From positions 558,001 to 622,000 of the forward strand of contig NZ_QLTT01000005.1 of assembly GCF_003269295.1 (NCBI RefSeq): a stretch of DNA of 64,000 nucleotides, in the 5' to 3' direction. The notes under the pieces are model-generated. The model was not told the DNA's origin and made no database searches. It worked only from the letters and a program-made list of their open reading frames with translations. This stretch comes from Lentzea atacamensis (GTDB taxonomy: Bacteria; Actinomycetota; Actinomycetes; Mycobacteriales; Pseudonocardiaceae). Positions within the stretch are counted from its first letter, which is position 1; each line of letters begins with the position of its first letter. Positions 33,387-42,660 of this stretch are shown here, in pieces. Made by a program: the position numbers and the translations under genes.

Positions 33387-36080
33387 TCAGGACTGGTCGC
33401 CGTACAGCACCCCACGGCCGTTGGTACCCACGTAGACCCGTCCGAACAGCTCGGGATCCCCGGTGATCACACCGCCGACGGTCCCGCCGAACTGGTTGCG
33501 GTCGTCGTTGATCCTGGTCCACGAGGCGCCGCCGTCGATCGAGCGGAAGATCCCCGTGACGTCCTTCACCGTGCCGATGAGGTAGAGGGCGTGGTAGCGG
33601 GCGCCGGGAGCGGCCTTGCCGAATCCCACGGCACTGGCGCTCTGCACGCCGTTCAGCTTCGTGAAGGTCGTGCCGCCGTCCGTGGAGCGCAGCAGCCCGC
33701 CGCCGTGCGTGATCCACAGGTCACCCGCGTTGCCCGGTGCGGCCTTGAGGCTTCCGGTGGCGAGACCGGTGGCACGGGCGTTGAAGGTCCTGCCGCCGTC
33801 GGTGCTGGCGAACAGGGTGCCGCGGCTGAGCGCGTAGAAGGTGCCCGCGGTGGCGCGGTCGGCCACCACCGTCGTACCCGACGGCAGGCCGGAGGACGCC
33901 TTCCAGGTCTTGCCCAGGTCGGTGGAGACGTGGGGCAGCTGCCCCGACGCGGTCCACACGACGGTGCCGGCGTCGGCCGAGATCGCCACGGTGCCGCCGC
34001 CCGCGGCGTTCACCGGAGACCCGGTGAACGGTGCCCAGGTGACACCGCCGTCGGTGGAGTACGCGCCGCGCTGCTCGTCGCTGTAGCCGACGCGCACCAC
34101 GACCTTCGGCTTGGCCTGGGCGAAGTCGATGCCGGTCGTGTTCCGGAAGAGAGGCCCGGACGACGCGCCGGCGGGCACCTTGGTCACGTCGTCGTGGCGG
34201 AAGCCGCCGATGTCACCGAGCGCGCTGATCAGCTTGCCGCCGGGTGGCGTGACGAGACCGAGCACCGCGGTCTCCTCCAGTCCCTTGACGGGGATGCTCC
34301 AGTGCGTGGGCCGCCCGCTGTCGGCCGCCGTCACGTCCTTGCTCGCCCACAGTCCCGCGCCGGTGCCGTAGAGGGCGTGACCGGAGTCGAAGGGGTCGAT
34401 CGCCAGCGCGCCCATCCAGTGGCCGATGCCGGTGCCGACGTACGGTGCCCCGGAGGCATCACGCACGGACGTGGCCCCGAGCGCCTTCCAGGTGTTGCCG
34501 CCGTCGGTGGAGCGGAACAGCTCGTCCGACGGCCACCAGCGGTCGAGGGTCGTGACCATCACGGTGGCAGGACGCTGCGGGTCCACCGCGAGACCGGCGT
34601 AGCCGAATCCGGTGCCCGGCATGGGTGAGATGTCCTTCCAGGCACCGCTGGCAGGCGTGTACTTCCACACCGAACCGGCCTTCACGCCGTTCGGGCCGGG
34701 AACGTCGGTGTAGGTCAGGTACAGCGAGCCGTCCCCGGACAGCACGCCGTGGTGCGGCAGGTGCCCGGTGGGCTGGCCCGCGACGGCCTGCCAGGTGTCA
34801 CCGCCGTCCGTGGAGCGGTACAGCGAGGTGGTCTTGTCGGCGACACCCACGTAGATCGTCTTGCTACCCGCGGGCCCGAAGGTCACGAAGGACAGGCCGA
34901 CTCCGCTGCTGCCGCCGTCCTTGACGGGGAAGCTCGGAACCTGGCTCCACGTCGCGCCGAAGTCCGTGCTGCGCCACAACCCGTTCTTGCGGGTGCCCAG
35001 GTACACCGTGCCGTGGTTCGCGGGGTCGATCGCGAGCCGCTCGCCCATGGAGCGGCCGTCCTCGTTGCTGCCCAGCTTGAACGGCAGCTCGGTGCGCTGG
35101 AACGTGGCGCCCTGGTCGGTGGAACGCAGGATCGCGCCGTTGCCGGCCCACTCGTTGGTGTAGGTGCCGGTCGCGAGGTACAGGCGTCCCGGCTCGACCG
35201 GGTCGGTCGCGATGCTTTCGATGCCGAGCATGTTCCAGTCCGCGACCCAGTCGGTCAGCGGAACCCACTGGCCGCCGTCCCAGCGGTAGGCGCCACCCAT
35301 GTCGGTGCGTGCGTACAGCAGACCCTTGCGGCTGGGGTTGAAGACGAAGCCGGTGACGAAGCCGCCGCCGGCGATCTGCACGTTGCGCCAGGAGTACCGG
35401 CCGGAGCCCGCCGCCACCGGAGACGACGTGGCCGGCGCGCTGGAGGTCTGGGTGGGCTTCTGCTGAGCGGCGACCACCGCGGGAGGCCTGGGCGCCGCGG
35501 GCTTGGTGGCCTTGGCGAGCTTCCACCGCTTGCCGGTGCCGTCCCCGTCGGCGGTCTGCACGACCGCCTGGCCGTCAGCGCCCTCGTTCACGCCGAGCAC
35601 CATCCCGCTGCTGCGCGAGACGATCTTCACCTCGCCGTCGCCGGCCTCGCTGATCTTCCACTGCTGCGTGGGTGCACCGGTGTCCGACTGCTGTTCGACG
35701 TTGGCGGACGACGCGTCCCGCACGCCCAGCACCTTGGAGCTGTTGTGGTTGACCAGCTGGCGGTAGCCGTCGCCCACCGGCCTCACCCGCCACTGCTGGC
35801 TCGCCGAGTCGCCGGTGCGCTGCTCCTGCTGGATCCGGACGCCGTCCGCGCTCTCCGATCCGGCCACGTCCAGCGCGTTGCCGGTCTGCGCGGAGACGAA
35901 CTCGTAGTAGGCGCCGGCGTCGACGGCCACCGCGTCCGAGTCGTTCAGCACCAGCCCGACGCAGGCGCCGGCGACCACCGAGGCGCTCAGCGCGACGGCG
36001 GCGATCACCGTCCCACGCCTGCCGGCGCGCTTGCGTGTCTGCGGGGCGACGCGACGGCCGCGGCGCACGGACTCACTCAT
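33387..36080 (-). CDS. secreted GH74-family glucanase with N-terminal ricin-type lectin
   Basis: 897 residues from ATG 36080 (AGGAGTG site). Twin-basic N-terminus and hydrophobic segment (RRGTVIAAVALSASVVAGAC) for export. Residues ~55-190 form a ricin-type domain with repeated Q-x-W ends (SQQWRVRP, TQQWKISE, GKRWKLAK). After a Pro/Ala linker, residues ~225-897 form the two seven-bladed propellers of GH74: GGGFVTGFVFNPSRKGLLYA, then RTDMGGAYRWD holding the candidate catalytic Asp, and many BNR-like S-T-D-G-G-x-T-W turns. GH74 enzymes hydrolyse xyloglucan and related beta-1,4-glucans. Normal length, no breaks. Confidence 0.88.
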   Translation of the reverse strand: MSESVRRGRRVAPQTRKRAGRRGTVIAAVALSASVVAGACVGLVLNDSDAVAVDAGAYYEFVSAQTGNALDVAGSESADGVRIQQEQRTGDSASQQWRVRPVGDGYRQLVNHNSSKVLGVRDASSANVEQQSDTGAPTQQWKISEAGDGEVKIVSRSSGMVLGVNEGADGQAVVQTADGDGTGKRWKLAKATKPAAPRPPAVVAAQQKPTQTSSAPATSSPVAAGSGRYSWRNVQIAGGGFVTGFVFNPSRKGLLYARTDMGGAYRWDGGQWVPLTDWVADWNMLGIESIATDPVEPGRLYLATGTYTNEWAGNGAILRSTDQGATFQRTELPFKLGSNEDGRSMGERLAIDPANHGTVYLGTRKNGLWRSTDFGATWSQVPSFPVKDGGSSGVGLSFVTFGPAGSKTIYVGVADKTTSLYRSTDGGDTWQAVAGQPTGHLPHHGVLSGDGSLYLTYTDVPGPNGVKAGSVWKYTPASGAWKDISPMPGTGFGYAGLAVDPQRPATVMVTTLDRWWPSDELFRSTDGGNTWKALGATSVRDASGAPYVGTGIGHWMGALAIDPFDSGHALYGTGAGLWASKDVTAADSGRPTHWSIPVKGLEETAVLGLVTPPGGKLISALGDIGGFRHDDVTKVPAGASSGPLFRNTTGIDFAQAKPKVVVRVGYSDEQRGAYSTDGGVTWAPFTGSPVNAAGGGTVAISADAGTVVWTASGQLPHVSTDLGKTWKASSGLPSGTTVVADRATAGTFYALSRGTLFASTDGGRTFNARATGLATGSLKAAPGNAGDLWITHGGGLLRSTDGGTTFTKLNGVQSASAVGFGKAAPGARYHALYLIGTVKDVTGIFRSIDGGASWTRINDDRNQFGGTVGGVITGDPELFGRVYVGTNGRGVLYGDQS

Positions 36081-36187
36081 TGCAGCACTCCTGGGGTCTG
36101 ATCGTCTGCGGTGCTGCCCCGTGGTTGCCGCCGTCGCGCGAAAGGTTTCCGCCCGGTCAGGAATTTCTCAAACTCGAGGACTGGGCT

Positions 36188-36898
36188 CTATTCGCACGCG
36201 ACGCCGTCCTTGTCGCGGTCGAGCGCCGGCCGGTAACCGGGCTGTCCGGCATAAAGCGGCGCCGCGCCGGCCGCCTTCGCCGCCGCGCAGTTGGCGTAGT
36301 ACGCGGCCGCCGGCGGTGCGGGCTCGGGTTCCGGCTGCGGTTGCGGTTGTGGTTGCGGCACAACAGGTTGCGGCGCAGGCTTCACATCGAGCCCACCGCA
36401 CGACGGACCCCAGAACCCGAGCGTGGCCTGCCTGGCGACCGCTTGCGCCTGCTGAATCGCCGCGTCCGCCGCGGCTTCCGCCCGAGCAGCGCCCTGACTC
36501 ACCGCGAGAACCGCGTAGTCCGCGCCATCGACCAGCAGCAGTCGCGAGCCGACAGCGGTGACCGGCTTGCCCACCAACGTCTTCGTCGCGAACTCGACCG
36601 CCGACGCGGCCCAGCACTCACCGGGCTGGGCGAGTCCGGCGATCTGCACGTTGGTGCCGTTCGACAGGACCACAGTGCGCCCGTCCACGATCGACGCCAC
36701 GGTCACCGGCGGCGGGGTCGTGGTCGTCGTCGTGCTGGTCGTGGTCGACGTGGTCGACGTCGCGGAGGTCGCAAGACCGGTTGGCTCCTGCGTGGTGCAC
36801 GCGTTGATCGCGGACAACACCAGCAGGAACACGATCATGATCATCACGCCGCCACGGGCGTTCTTCGGCAGTTGTCGCCAGAGCTTGAGTGGGGCCAT
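36188..36898 (-). CDS. exported protein with nuclease-like core and C-terminal Excalibur motif
   Basis: 236 residues from ATG 36898. Signal region NARGGVMIMIVFLLVLSAIN ends at AC, a weak lipobox. A Thr/Ser-rich stalk follows, then a ~110-residue region (VASIVDGRTVVLSNGTNVQI, PGECWAASAVEFATKTLVG) resembling a thermonuclease (SNase) fold, where the D-G-D/R-T and A-x-E-F-x-T positions are partly kept. Catalytic Arg/Glu placement is not complete, so activity is doubtful. A Pro/Gln/Glu linker leads to Excalibur (YYANCAAAKAAGAAPLY, ending DRDKDGVACE), a calcium-binding motif with D-x-D-x-D-G spacing. Confidence 0.78.
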   Translation of the reverse strand: MAPLKLWRQLPKNARGGVMIMIVFLLVLSAINACTTQEPTGLATSATSTTSTTTSTTTTTTPPPVTVASIVDGRTVVLSNGTNVQIAGLAQPGECWAASAVEFATKTLVGKPVTAVGSRLLLVDGADYAVLAVSQGAARAEAAADAAIQQAQAVARQATLGFWGPSCGGLDVKPAPQPVVPQPQPQPQPEPEPAPPAAAYYANCAAAKAAGAAPLYAGQPGYRPALDRDKDGVACE

Positions 36899-36919
36899 GG
36901 CCGTGCATCGCGACGCCTA

Positions 36920-37402
36920 CTACGCAGTGTTACCTGCGTCACCCGGACGGTCTACTCGTGGGCGATGCAGATCGAGGGCGGCGCGCAACGCGTCAGCCTT
37001 CGCTTCGACCCTCTTCGGAACGATGGAGCGAAAGCTGTAGACCGCCAGCGGGCTGAGCCACTCCTCGTCGCCCGACTTGAGCAGCAGAACGATGTCGGCC
37101 TGCCCGAGGAAGACCAGGATGTCGCCAGGAGTGAGCCGGGTGTCGACAGCTTCCACGTCACCCCACGAGAAGTGGCGGGTGCATTCGAGCCGGCGCAGTT
37201 CGATTCCGTCGGGCGAGTACCTCACACCCATGATCAAGCTGCGGCACGCGCCGAAGCCGCCCAGCACCAACGCCGGCGTGCCGGTCACGACGCTGGAGAC
37301 GACAGCCTCCCGGTCGGCGATCGCACCCGCGATCATCACGAAGCCGACCAGCATGAAGACCAGAGCCAGCAGCAGCAGAACGAAGCGCCACGGCGAGCTC
37401 AT
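36920..37402 (-). CDS. small membrane protein with PH-like domain
   Basis: 160 residues from ATG 37402. Two N-terminal hydrophobic segments (WRFVLLLLALVFMLVGFVMI and VVTGTPALVLGGFGACRSLI) precede a strand-rich region: GVRYSPDGIELRRLECTRHF, then SWGDVEAVDTRLTPGDILVF, the pattern of bacterial PH (bPH2-like) domains. The C-terminus is helical with basic residues. A longer frame to 37507 would overlap the siderophore promoter and lacks family character. It lies upstream of and divergent from the salicylate synthase gene. Confidence 0.65.
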   Translation of the reverse strand: MSSPWRFVLLLLALVFMLVGFVMIAGAIADREAVVSSVVTGTPALVLGGFGACRSLIMGVRYSPDGIELRRLECTRHFSWGDVEAVDTRLTPGDILVFLGQADIVLLLKSGDEEWLSPLAVYSFRSIVPKRVEAKADALRAALDLHRPRVDRPGDAGNTA

Positions 37403-37532
37403 GCACCCACTGCCGTTCAACACAGACCTTCCCGCAGCATGGCCAGGTGGCGAACCCGACCATCTCACGTCCGCCGAGGTGTGATCCATCTGGCTCTGTC
37501 CGGTCATTCGGACCTGTAGAGGGTCTCCTTAC

Positions 37533-37551
37533 TTAGGTTAGGATCACCTTG
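37533..37551 (+). promoter_or_regulatory. iron box upstream of salicylate synthase
   Basis: TTAGGTTAGGATCACCTTG matches 15 of 19 positions of the IdeR/DmdR consensus TTAGGTTAGGCTAACCTAA, 61 bases before the start at 37612. Iron-loaded IdeR-type repressors bind this palindrome; repression under iron sufficiency is inferred. Confidence 0.75.
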
Positions 37552-37611
37552 GTTTGGGCCTGCCCCCGGCCGACCATGCCGAGATCCGGCGCCGAAGACG
37601 AGGAGTTGGGT

Positions 37612-38925
37612 GTGACCGAGTACGACCGTGAAGAGATCGCGACAGGGTCGGCTGATCCGCTGGACCTGGTAACTCGGCTGGCGCGGTCCGGATTCGACGA
37701 CTACGTCGTCTACGAGCGCGCAGGCACCTGGACGTTCGCCGGCGGCGCCCTGGCCACGGTGACGCTGGACGCTCAGCGGGTGCGGGTCGAGGCCGGCGGT
37801 GAGGTGACCGAGCGGTCCTGGTCGGGCTCGCCGGGTCAGGCGTTGCGCGAGGCGCTCGCGGAACTGCCGGTCACCGGCTGGCGCGCGTACGGCCGGGTCA
37901 ACTTCGGCTTCGCCTCGCTGGTACCGGGTCTGGCCCTGCGCGGTGCCGCGGCGCCCGACGGCGAGGTGGTCCGGCTGATCGTGCCGCGGGTCGAGGTGAC
38001 GCTGGACGAAGGCGCGGCCGTGGTGCGCGGTGTCGACACCGCCGAGCGGGCGCGCGTGCGTGACCTGCTGATCGCCGACGTCGAGCTGGACACCGGGCAG
38101 GCCTCCGCGGTCGACATCACGGCGGACAGCGCCAACTACCGCGAGCGGGTCGCGCAGGCGGTCAAGGAGATCCGGCAGGGCCAGTACCAGAAGGTCATCC
38201 TGTCGCGGTCGGTGCACATCCCCTTCCCCGTCGACATCGTGTCCACCTACGAGCTCGGCCGCCGGGGCAACACCCCGGCGCGGTCGTTCGTGCTGCGCCT
38301 GGACGGTGCCGAGGCCGCCGGCTTCAGCCCCGAGATCGTCGTGTCGGTCGACGACGCGGGCCACGTCGTCACGCAGCCGCTGGCGGGCACCCGCGCCTTC
38401 GGCCGGGGCGCCGAGATCGACGCGGCGGCGCGCTACGAGCTCGAGAACGACCCGAAGGAGATCTTCGAGCACGCGGTTTCGGTGCGCACGGCGCAGGAGG
38501 AGCTGCGCCGCATCTGCAAGCCGGAGACCGTGCACGTCGGCGACTTCATGGGGATCAAGGAGCGGGGTTCCGTGCAGCACCTCGCCTCGCTCGTCAACGG
38601 CGAGCTCAGCGAGGGCCGGTCGGCGTGGGACGCGCTGGAGGCGGTGTTCCCGGCGGTGACCGCGTCGGGCATCCCGAAGCGCGAGTCGCTGGACGCGATC
38701 GCCCGCATGGACGGCAGCCGCGGCCTCTACTCGGGCGCGGTCGTCGCGATCGACGCCAACGGCTCGCTGGACGCCGCACTCGTGCTGCGCGCGGTGTACC
38801 AGGAGGGCGACCACGCGTGGCTGCGCGCTGGAGCGGGCATCGTGGTCGACTCGACGCCGGACCGCGAGTTCGAGGAGACCTGCGAGAAGCTGGGCTCGGT
38901 CGCACCGTTCGTGGTGCCCGCCTGA
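37612..38925 (+). CDS. salicylate synthase (MbtI/Irp9-like)
   Basis: 437 residues from GTG 37612, with GAGGAG at ~37600. The chorismate-binding fold has the family segments YRERVAQAVKEIRQGQYQKV, TQPLAGTRAFGRG, LENDPKEIFEHAVSVRTAQE, HVGDFMGIKERGSVQHLASL, and PAVTASGIPKRESLDAIARM, with GSRGLYSGAVV and WLRAGAGIV. This combination is characteristic of salicylate synthases, which convert chorismate through isochorismate to salicylate and pyruvate with Mg2+, rather than plain isochorismate synthases or anthranilate synthases. Length fits MbtI (about 450). It supplies the aryl cap for the siderophore and is the first gene of the cluster, behind an iron box. Confidence 0.88.
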   Translation: MTEYDREEIATGSADPLDLVTRLARSGFDDYVVYERAGTWTFAGGALATVTLDAQRVRVEAGGEVTERSWSGSPGQALREALAELPVTGWRAYGRVNFGFASLVPGLALRGAAAPDGEVVRLIVPRVEVTLDEGAAVVRGVDTAERARVRDLLIADVELDTGQASAVDITADSANYRERVAQAVKEIRQGQYQKVILSRSVHIPFPVDIVSTYELGRRGNTPARSFVLRLDGAEAAGFSPEIVVSVDDAGHVVTQPLAGTRAFGRGAEIDAAARYELENDPKEIFEHAVSVRTAQEELRRICKPETVHVGDFMGIKERGSVQHLASLVNGELSEGRSAWDALEAVFPAVTASGIPKRESLDAIARMDGSRGLYSGAVVAIDANGSLDAALVLRAVYQEGDHAWLRAGAGIVVDSTPDREFEETCEKLGSVAPFVVPA

Positions 38926-38934
38926 CCTGACGCG

Positions 38935-38966
38935 CAACGCCCCCGCACTGAAAAGCGGGGGCGTTG
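38935..38966. terminator. bidirectional hairpin terminator
   Basis: CAACGCCCCCGC (38935-38946) and GCGGGGGCGTTG (38955-38966) form a perfect 12-bp stem with loop ACTGAAAA, between the convergent ends of the salicylate synthase and permease genes. Confidence 0.88.
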
Positions 38967-38971
38967 CCGTG

Positions 38972-39994
38972 TCACGACTTTCGCCACAGCAGCCAGGCGA
39001 GGTAGACACCGCCCAACGCACCGGTCGCGACACCGACGGGCAACGCGCCGCCGATCCGTTGCGCGGCGAAATCCGCTGCCAGCACGAGGAAAGCTCCCAT
39101 CCAGGCCGCGGGCAGCAACCCGGCGCCGGACGACCGGATCAGCCGCTTCGCCAGTTGCGGCGCGACCAGCGCCACGAACGCGATCGGCCCGGCCGCCGCC
39201 GTCGCCACCGCACACGCGGCCGTGCCGGTGATGAGCAGGTACACGCGCGCGCCTTCGACCGGAACGCCGAGACCCTGCGCCACCTCGTCGCCCATCTCCA
39301 GCATCTCCAGCCACCGCACGCCGAACAACAGCGCGGGCACCAGCACCACGAGCGCGATCACGACCGGCCACAGCTGGGTCCAGCCGAGGTTGTTCAGGCT
39401 GCCGGTGAGCCACACCGTCGCGCGCGCCACGTCGGCGACACCCGCGTTGACGATCAGGTAGAAGTTGACCGCCTGCAGGATCGCGCTGACGCCGATCCCG
39501 GTCAGCACCAGCCGCATCCCGAGCACACCGCGCTGCCACGCCAGCAGGTACACGAGCAGCGCTGTCGCCAGGCCACCCATCAGCGCGCCCGCCGACACCG
39601 TGCCCGGACTGCCGCCGACGACCAGGATGACGAGCAGGCCGCCGGTCGCGGCACCGTAGTTGAAGCCGATGATGTCCGGGCTGCCCAACGGGTTGCGCGA
39701 CAGGCTCTGGAACACCGCGCCGCTCATGCCGAGCGCCGCGCCGACCGCGATCGCGATCAGCGCGCGGGGCAGCCGCAGGTCGAGCACCGCGTAGTTGGTG
39801 ATGCGGCTGCCGTTGCCGAGCAACGTGCGCACCACGTCGAGCGGCGCCACCGGAATCGCACCGGTGCCGAGCGCGATCACGCCGACGACCACGATCGCCG
39901 CGACGACACCGAGAGAGACGACGAGTGAACGCCGCCGCGCCTGCGAGCGAGGGTGCAGGTTCTGGACGACGGGAGCCGAGTCGAGCAGCGTCAT
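38972..39994 (-). CDS. FecCD-type ferric-siderophore permease
   Basis: 340 residues, about nine to ten transmembrane segments. Family features are RLPRALIAIAVGAALGMSGA, QSLSRNPLGSPDIIGFNYGA and GPIAFVALVAPQLAKRLI, the last being the segment that docks the ABC ATPase. Start ATG 39994 overlaps the stop of the preceding permease gene (ATGA). With its partner it forms the membrane channel of a BtuCD/FhuB-like importer. No ATPase or substrate-binding protein gene is seen in the window, so these must be elsewhere. Confidence 0.92.
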   Translation of the reverse strand: MTLLDSAPVVQNLHPRSQARRRSLVVSLGVVAAIVVVGVIALGTGAIPVAPLDVVRTLLGNGSRITNYAVLDLRLPRALIAIAVGAALGMSGAVFQSLSRNPLGSPDIIGFNYGAATGGLLVILVVGGSPGTVSAGALMGGLATALLVYLLAWQRGVLGMRLVLTGIGVSAILQAVNFYLIVNAGVADVARATVWLTGSLNNLGWTQLWPVVIALVVLVPALLFGVRWLEMLEMGDEVAQGLGVPVEGARVYLLITGTAACAVATAAAGPIAFVALVAPQLAKRLIRSSGAGLLPAAWMGAFLVLAADFAAQRIGGALPVGVATGALGGVYLAWLLWRKS

Positions 39995-40992
39995 GCGCGG
40001 ACCGCCTTGTTGCGCCGCAACAGGATCAGGAACACCGGCCCGCCCAGCAACGCCGTCACCACACCCACGTCGATCTCCTCCCGCGCCATCACCCGCCCGA
40101 GCACGTCGGCCAGCAGCAACAGCGCCGGCGCGAACACCGCGCAGTACGCCACCACCCACCGCTCGTCAGGCCCGGTGATCACCCGGACCATGTGCGGCGC
40201 AACGAGACCGACGAACACCAACGGGCCCACGGCCGCAGTCGCCGCGCCGGCCAGCAACGTCACCGCGATCAGCGTCAGCAACTGGGTCCGGCCGAGATGC
40301 GCGCCCAGCGACCGCCCCATCTCCTCGCCGAGCGACAGCACGTTCAACGGCCGCGCCAGCAGGAGCGCCAGAACCAGCCCCACCACCAGGAACGGCGCAA
40401 CGTCCGTCAGCGTGCCCAGGTCCGCGCGTTCCAACGCGCCCACGGTCCAGAACCGCATCTGGTCCAGCGCGTTCTGGTCCAGCAGGATCACCGCCTGGGT
40501 GAACCCGGTCAGCGCTGCCGACACCGCCGCACCCGCCAGCGCGAGCCGCACCGGTGACGCGCCCGTCCTGCCCGCGATCACGTACAGCACCGTGCCGGCC
40601 AGAGCGGCACCCGCGAACGCGAACCAGACGAACGCCCGCAGATCCGTCAGCCCCAGCACGCTGATCGACATTGCGGCGGCGGCGGAAGCGCCCGCGTTCA
40701 CACCGAGCAGGCCGGGATCTGCCAAGGGGTTGCGGGTCAGCGCCTGCATCAGCGCGCCGGCCACGCCGAGCGCCGCACCGGCCGCGATGCCGATCAGCGT
40801 GCGCGGGATCCGCAGCTCCCACACGACGAACGCCGAGTCGGAGCCGTCCCGGGAGGCCAGCACGTCCAGCAGCGTCGACAACGGGATCGACCGAGAGCCC
40901 ACCGCGAGCGACAGCAGCGCGACGAACCCGAGTGCGACCACGCCGAGCACCAGTCCCGCGCCGCGGGACACCGCAGGCGCCCTGACGCTCAC
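39991..40992 (-). CDS. FecCD-type ferric-siderophore permease (partner)
   Basis: 333 residues from GTG 40992. Family segments are LRIPRTLIGIAAGAALGVAG, MQALTRNPLADPGLLGVNAG and GPLVFVGLVAPHMVRVITGP. It is related to but clearly distinct from the downstream permease, as in heterodimeric importers such as FepD/FepG. Starts and stops overlap on both sides (GTGA, ATGA), so ligase, permease and permease form one minus-strand operon driven from the iron box near 42630. Confidence 0.92.
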   Translation of the reverse strand: MSVRAPAVSRGAGLVLGVVALGFVALLSLAVGSRSIPLSTLLDVLASRDGSDSAFVVWELRIPRTLIGIAAGAALGVAGALMQALTRNPLADPGLLGVNAGASAAAAMSISVLGLTDLRAFVWFAFAGAALAGTVLYVIAGRTGASPVRLALAGAAVSAALTGFTQAVILLDQNALDQMRFWTVGALERADLGTLTDVAPFLVVGLVLALLLARPLNVLSLGEEMGRSLGAHLGRTQLLTLIAVTLLAGAATAAVGPLVFVGLVAPHMVRVITGPDERWVVAYCAVFAPALLLLADVLGRVMAREEIDVGVVTALLGGPVFLILLRRNKAVRA

Positions 40993-42593
40993 CCGTTCTC
41001 ACCGGTGAGCAACCGCACCAGCGCGACCTTGGAGACCTTGCCGACCTTCGTCTGCGGGAACTCCTCGAGCACCTCGAGCCGGTCCGGCAGCTTGTACGCG
41101 GCGACACCGCGTTCCCGCAGGAACGCCGTCACCTCGCGCAGGGTGGGGGCCTCACCCTTGACCACGATGAACGCGCACGTGCGTTCGCCCATCACCTCGT
41201 CCGGCATGCCGACGACGGCGGCGTCGTGCACGGCGGGATGCGCGAGCAGGTGGTTCTCCAGCTCCTCGGCGGGGATCTTCTCGCCACCGCGGTTGATCTG
41301 GTCCTTGCGCCTGCCCTCGACGATCAGGTGCCCGGACGGCAGCTGCCGCACCACGTCGCCGGACCGGTAGAAGCCGTCCGCGGTGAACGCGCGCGCGTTG
41401 TGCTCGGCGGCGCGGTAGTAGCCACGCAGCGTGTACGGACCACGGGTGAGCAGCTCGCCGCTCTCGCCGGGTGCGACCGGTTCGCCATCCTCGTCGACGA
41501 TCAGCAGCTCGTCGGCCGGGCACAGCGGGGCGCCCTGGGTGGTGATCTTCAGCTCGTCGGTGTCGTCGAGCCGCGTGAAGTTGAGCAGGCCCTCGGCCAT
41601 GCCGAACACCTGCTGCAAGTCGCAGCCCAGCGTCTCGCGCACGCGCGCCGCCGGCTCGGGGTTGAACTTCGCACCACCGACCTGGAGCAGTTCCAGAGTG
41701 GACAGATCGGCGTCCATGAAGTCGACGACGTCCATCCACAGCAACGCGATGGGCGGCACGACCGCGGTCACCGTCACGCGTTCGCGTTCGATCAGCTCGA
41801 ACGCGGTGTCCGCGCTGGGATCCGGCGCCAGCACGACGGTGCCGCCGGTGGACATCGCGCCCAGCAGGCCGGGTGAGGCGAGCGCGAAGTTGTGCGCCGC
41901 GGGCAACGCCACCAGGTACACGGTGTCCGCGGTGAAGCCGGAGACCTCCGCACTCGCGCGCGCGTTGTAGAGGTAGTCGGTGTGCGTGCGTGGAATCAGC
42001 TTCGGCGTACCGGTCGTGCCGCCCGACAGCAGGAGCAGCGCCGGCGCGAACGGGTCCGCCGCGGGCAGCTCGACCGGGTCGGCCGCGGGCAGCGGGGCGA
42101 ACTCGGCCGGGTCGCCGGCCACGAACACCTGACGGACCGAGGGCACCGCCTTGGTCACGGTCCTCGCGAGCTCGCGGTAGTCGTAGCCCGCGCCGTCGTC
42201 CTCTGCGACGAAGTACGCGACCGCCCCGCTCAGCTCGCAGAGCGGCACGATCTCGCTTTCGCGGTGCGCGGGCAGCGCGAGCACGGGCAGCACTTGAGCG
42301 CGCATCAGACCGAAGAACAGCGCGACGAACTCCGGCACGTTCGGCAGCTGCACCAGCACGCGGTCCTGGGGCACCAGACCGGCGGCGACGAGCCCGGCGG
42401 CGATCCGGTCCGCCCACGCGTCGAGCTCGGCCCACGTGAAACGGGTGCCGTCAGCGGCGACGAGCGCGGTCCGGTCCGGATGGCTTTGAGCGCCGTCACG
42501 CAACAGCACGTCCAGCGTCTGCCCGGCCCAGTACCCCTCCGCCCGGTACCTCTCGGCCAGTTCACCAGGCCAAGGCACGCAGCCGTCCAGCAT
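40989..42593 (-). CDS. salicyl-AMP ligase (aryl acid adenylating enzyme)
   Basis: 534 residues, the length of DhbE/EntE/MbtA/YbtE. Core motifs are LLLLSGGTTGTPKLIPRTHT, LPAAHNFALASPG (aryl-acid pocket), LLQVGGAKFNPEPAARVRET, QQVFGMAEGLLNFTRLDD, GFYRSGDVV and KVGKVSKVALVRLL with the catalytic Lys. At the position equivalent to DhbE Val337 it has Leu (MAEGLL), the residue associated with salicylate rather than 2,3-dihydroxybenzoate. It would adenylate salicylate and load an aryl carrier protein, consistent with the carrier domain beginning at 63816 and the salicylate synthase. Confidence 0.9.
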   Translation of the reverse strand: MLDGCVPWPGELAERYRAEGYWAGQTLDVLLRDGAQSHPDRTALVAADGTRFTWAELDAWADRIAAGLVAAGLVPQDRVLVQLPNVPEFVALFFGLMRAQVLPVLALPAHRESEIVPLCELSGAVAYFVAEDDGAGYDYRELARTVTKAVPSVRQVFVAGDPAEFAPLPAADPVELPAADPFAPALLLLSGGTTGTPKLIPRTHTDYLYNARASAEVSGFTADTVYLVALPAAHNFALASPGLLGAMSTGGTVVLAPDPSADTAFELIERERVTVTAVVPPIALLWMDVVDFMDADLSTLELLQVGGAKFNPEPAARVRETLGCDLQQVFGMAEGLLNFTRLDDTDELKITTQGAPLCPADELLIVDEDGEPVAPGESGELLTRGPYTLRGYYRAAEHNARAFTADGFYRSGDVVRQLPSGHLIVEGRRKDQINRGGEKIPAEELENHLLAHPAVHDAAVVGMPDEVMGERTCAFIVVKGEAPTLREVTAFLRERGVAAYKLPDRLEVLEEFPQTKVGKVSKVALVRLLTGENG

Positions 42594-42622
42594 CTCGACT
42601 CCCTGAAGTCACGGCGAGAAAG

Positions 42623-42641
42623 TTAGGTTAGGCTAGCCGAC
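42623..42641. promoter_or_regulatory. iron box between divergent ligase and exporter genes
   Basis: TTAGGTTAGGCTAGCCGAC matches 16 of 19 positions of the IdeR/DmdR consensus. It lies in the 67-base gap between the minus-strand ligase-permease operon and the plus-strand exporter gene, so it could repress both. Confidence 0.82.
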
Positions 42642-42660
42642 ATATCGGAGGGATGGTGCC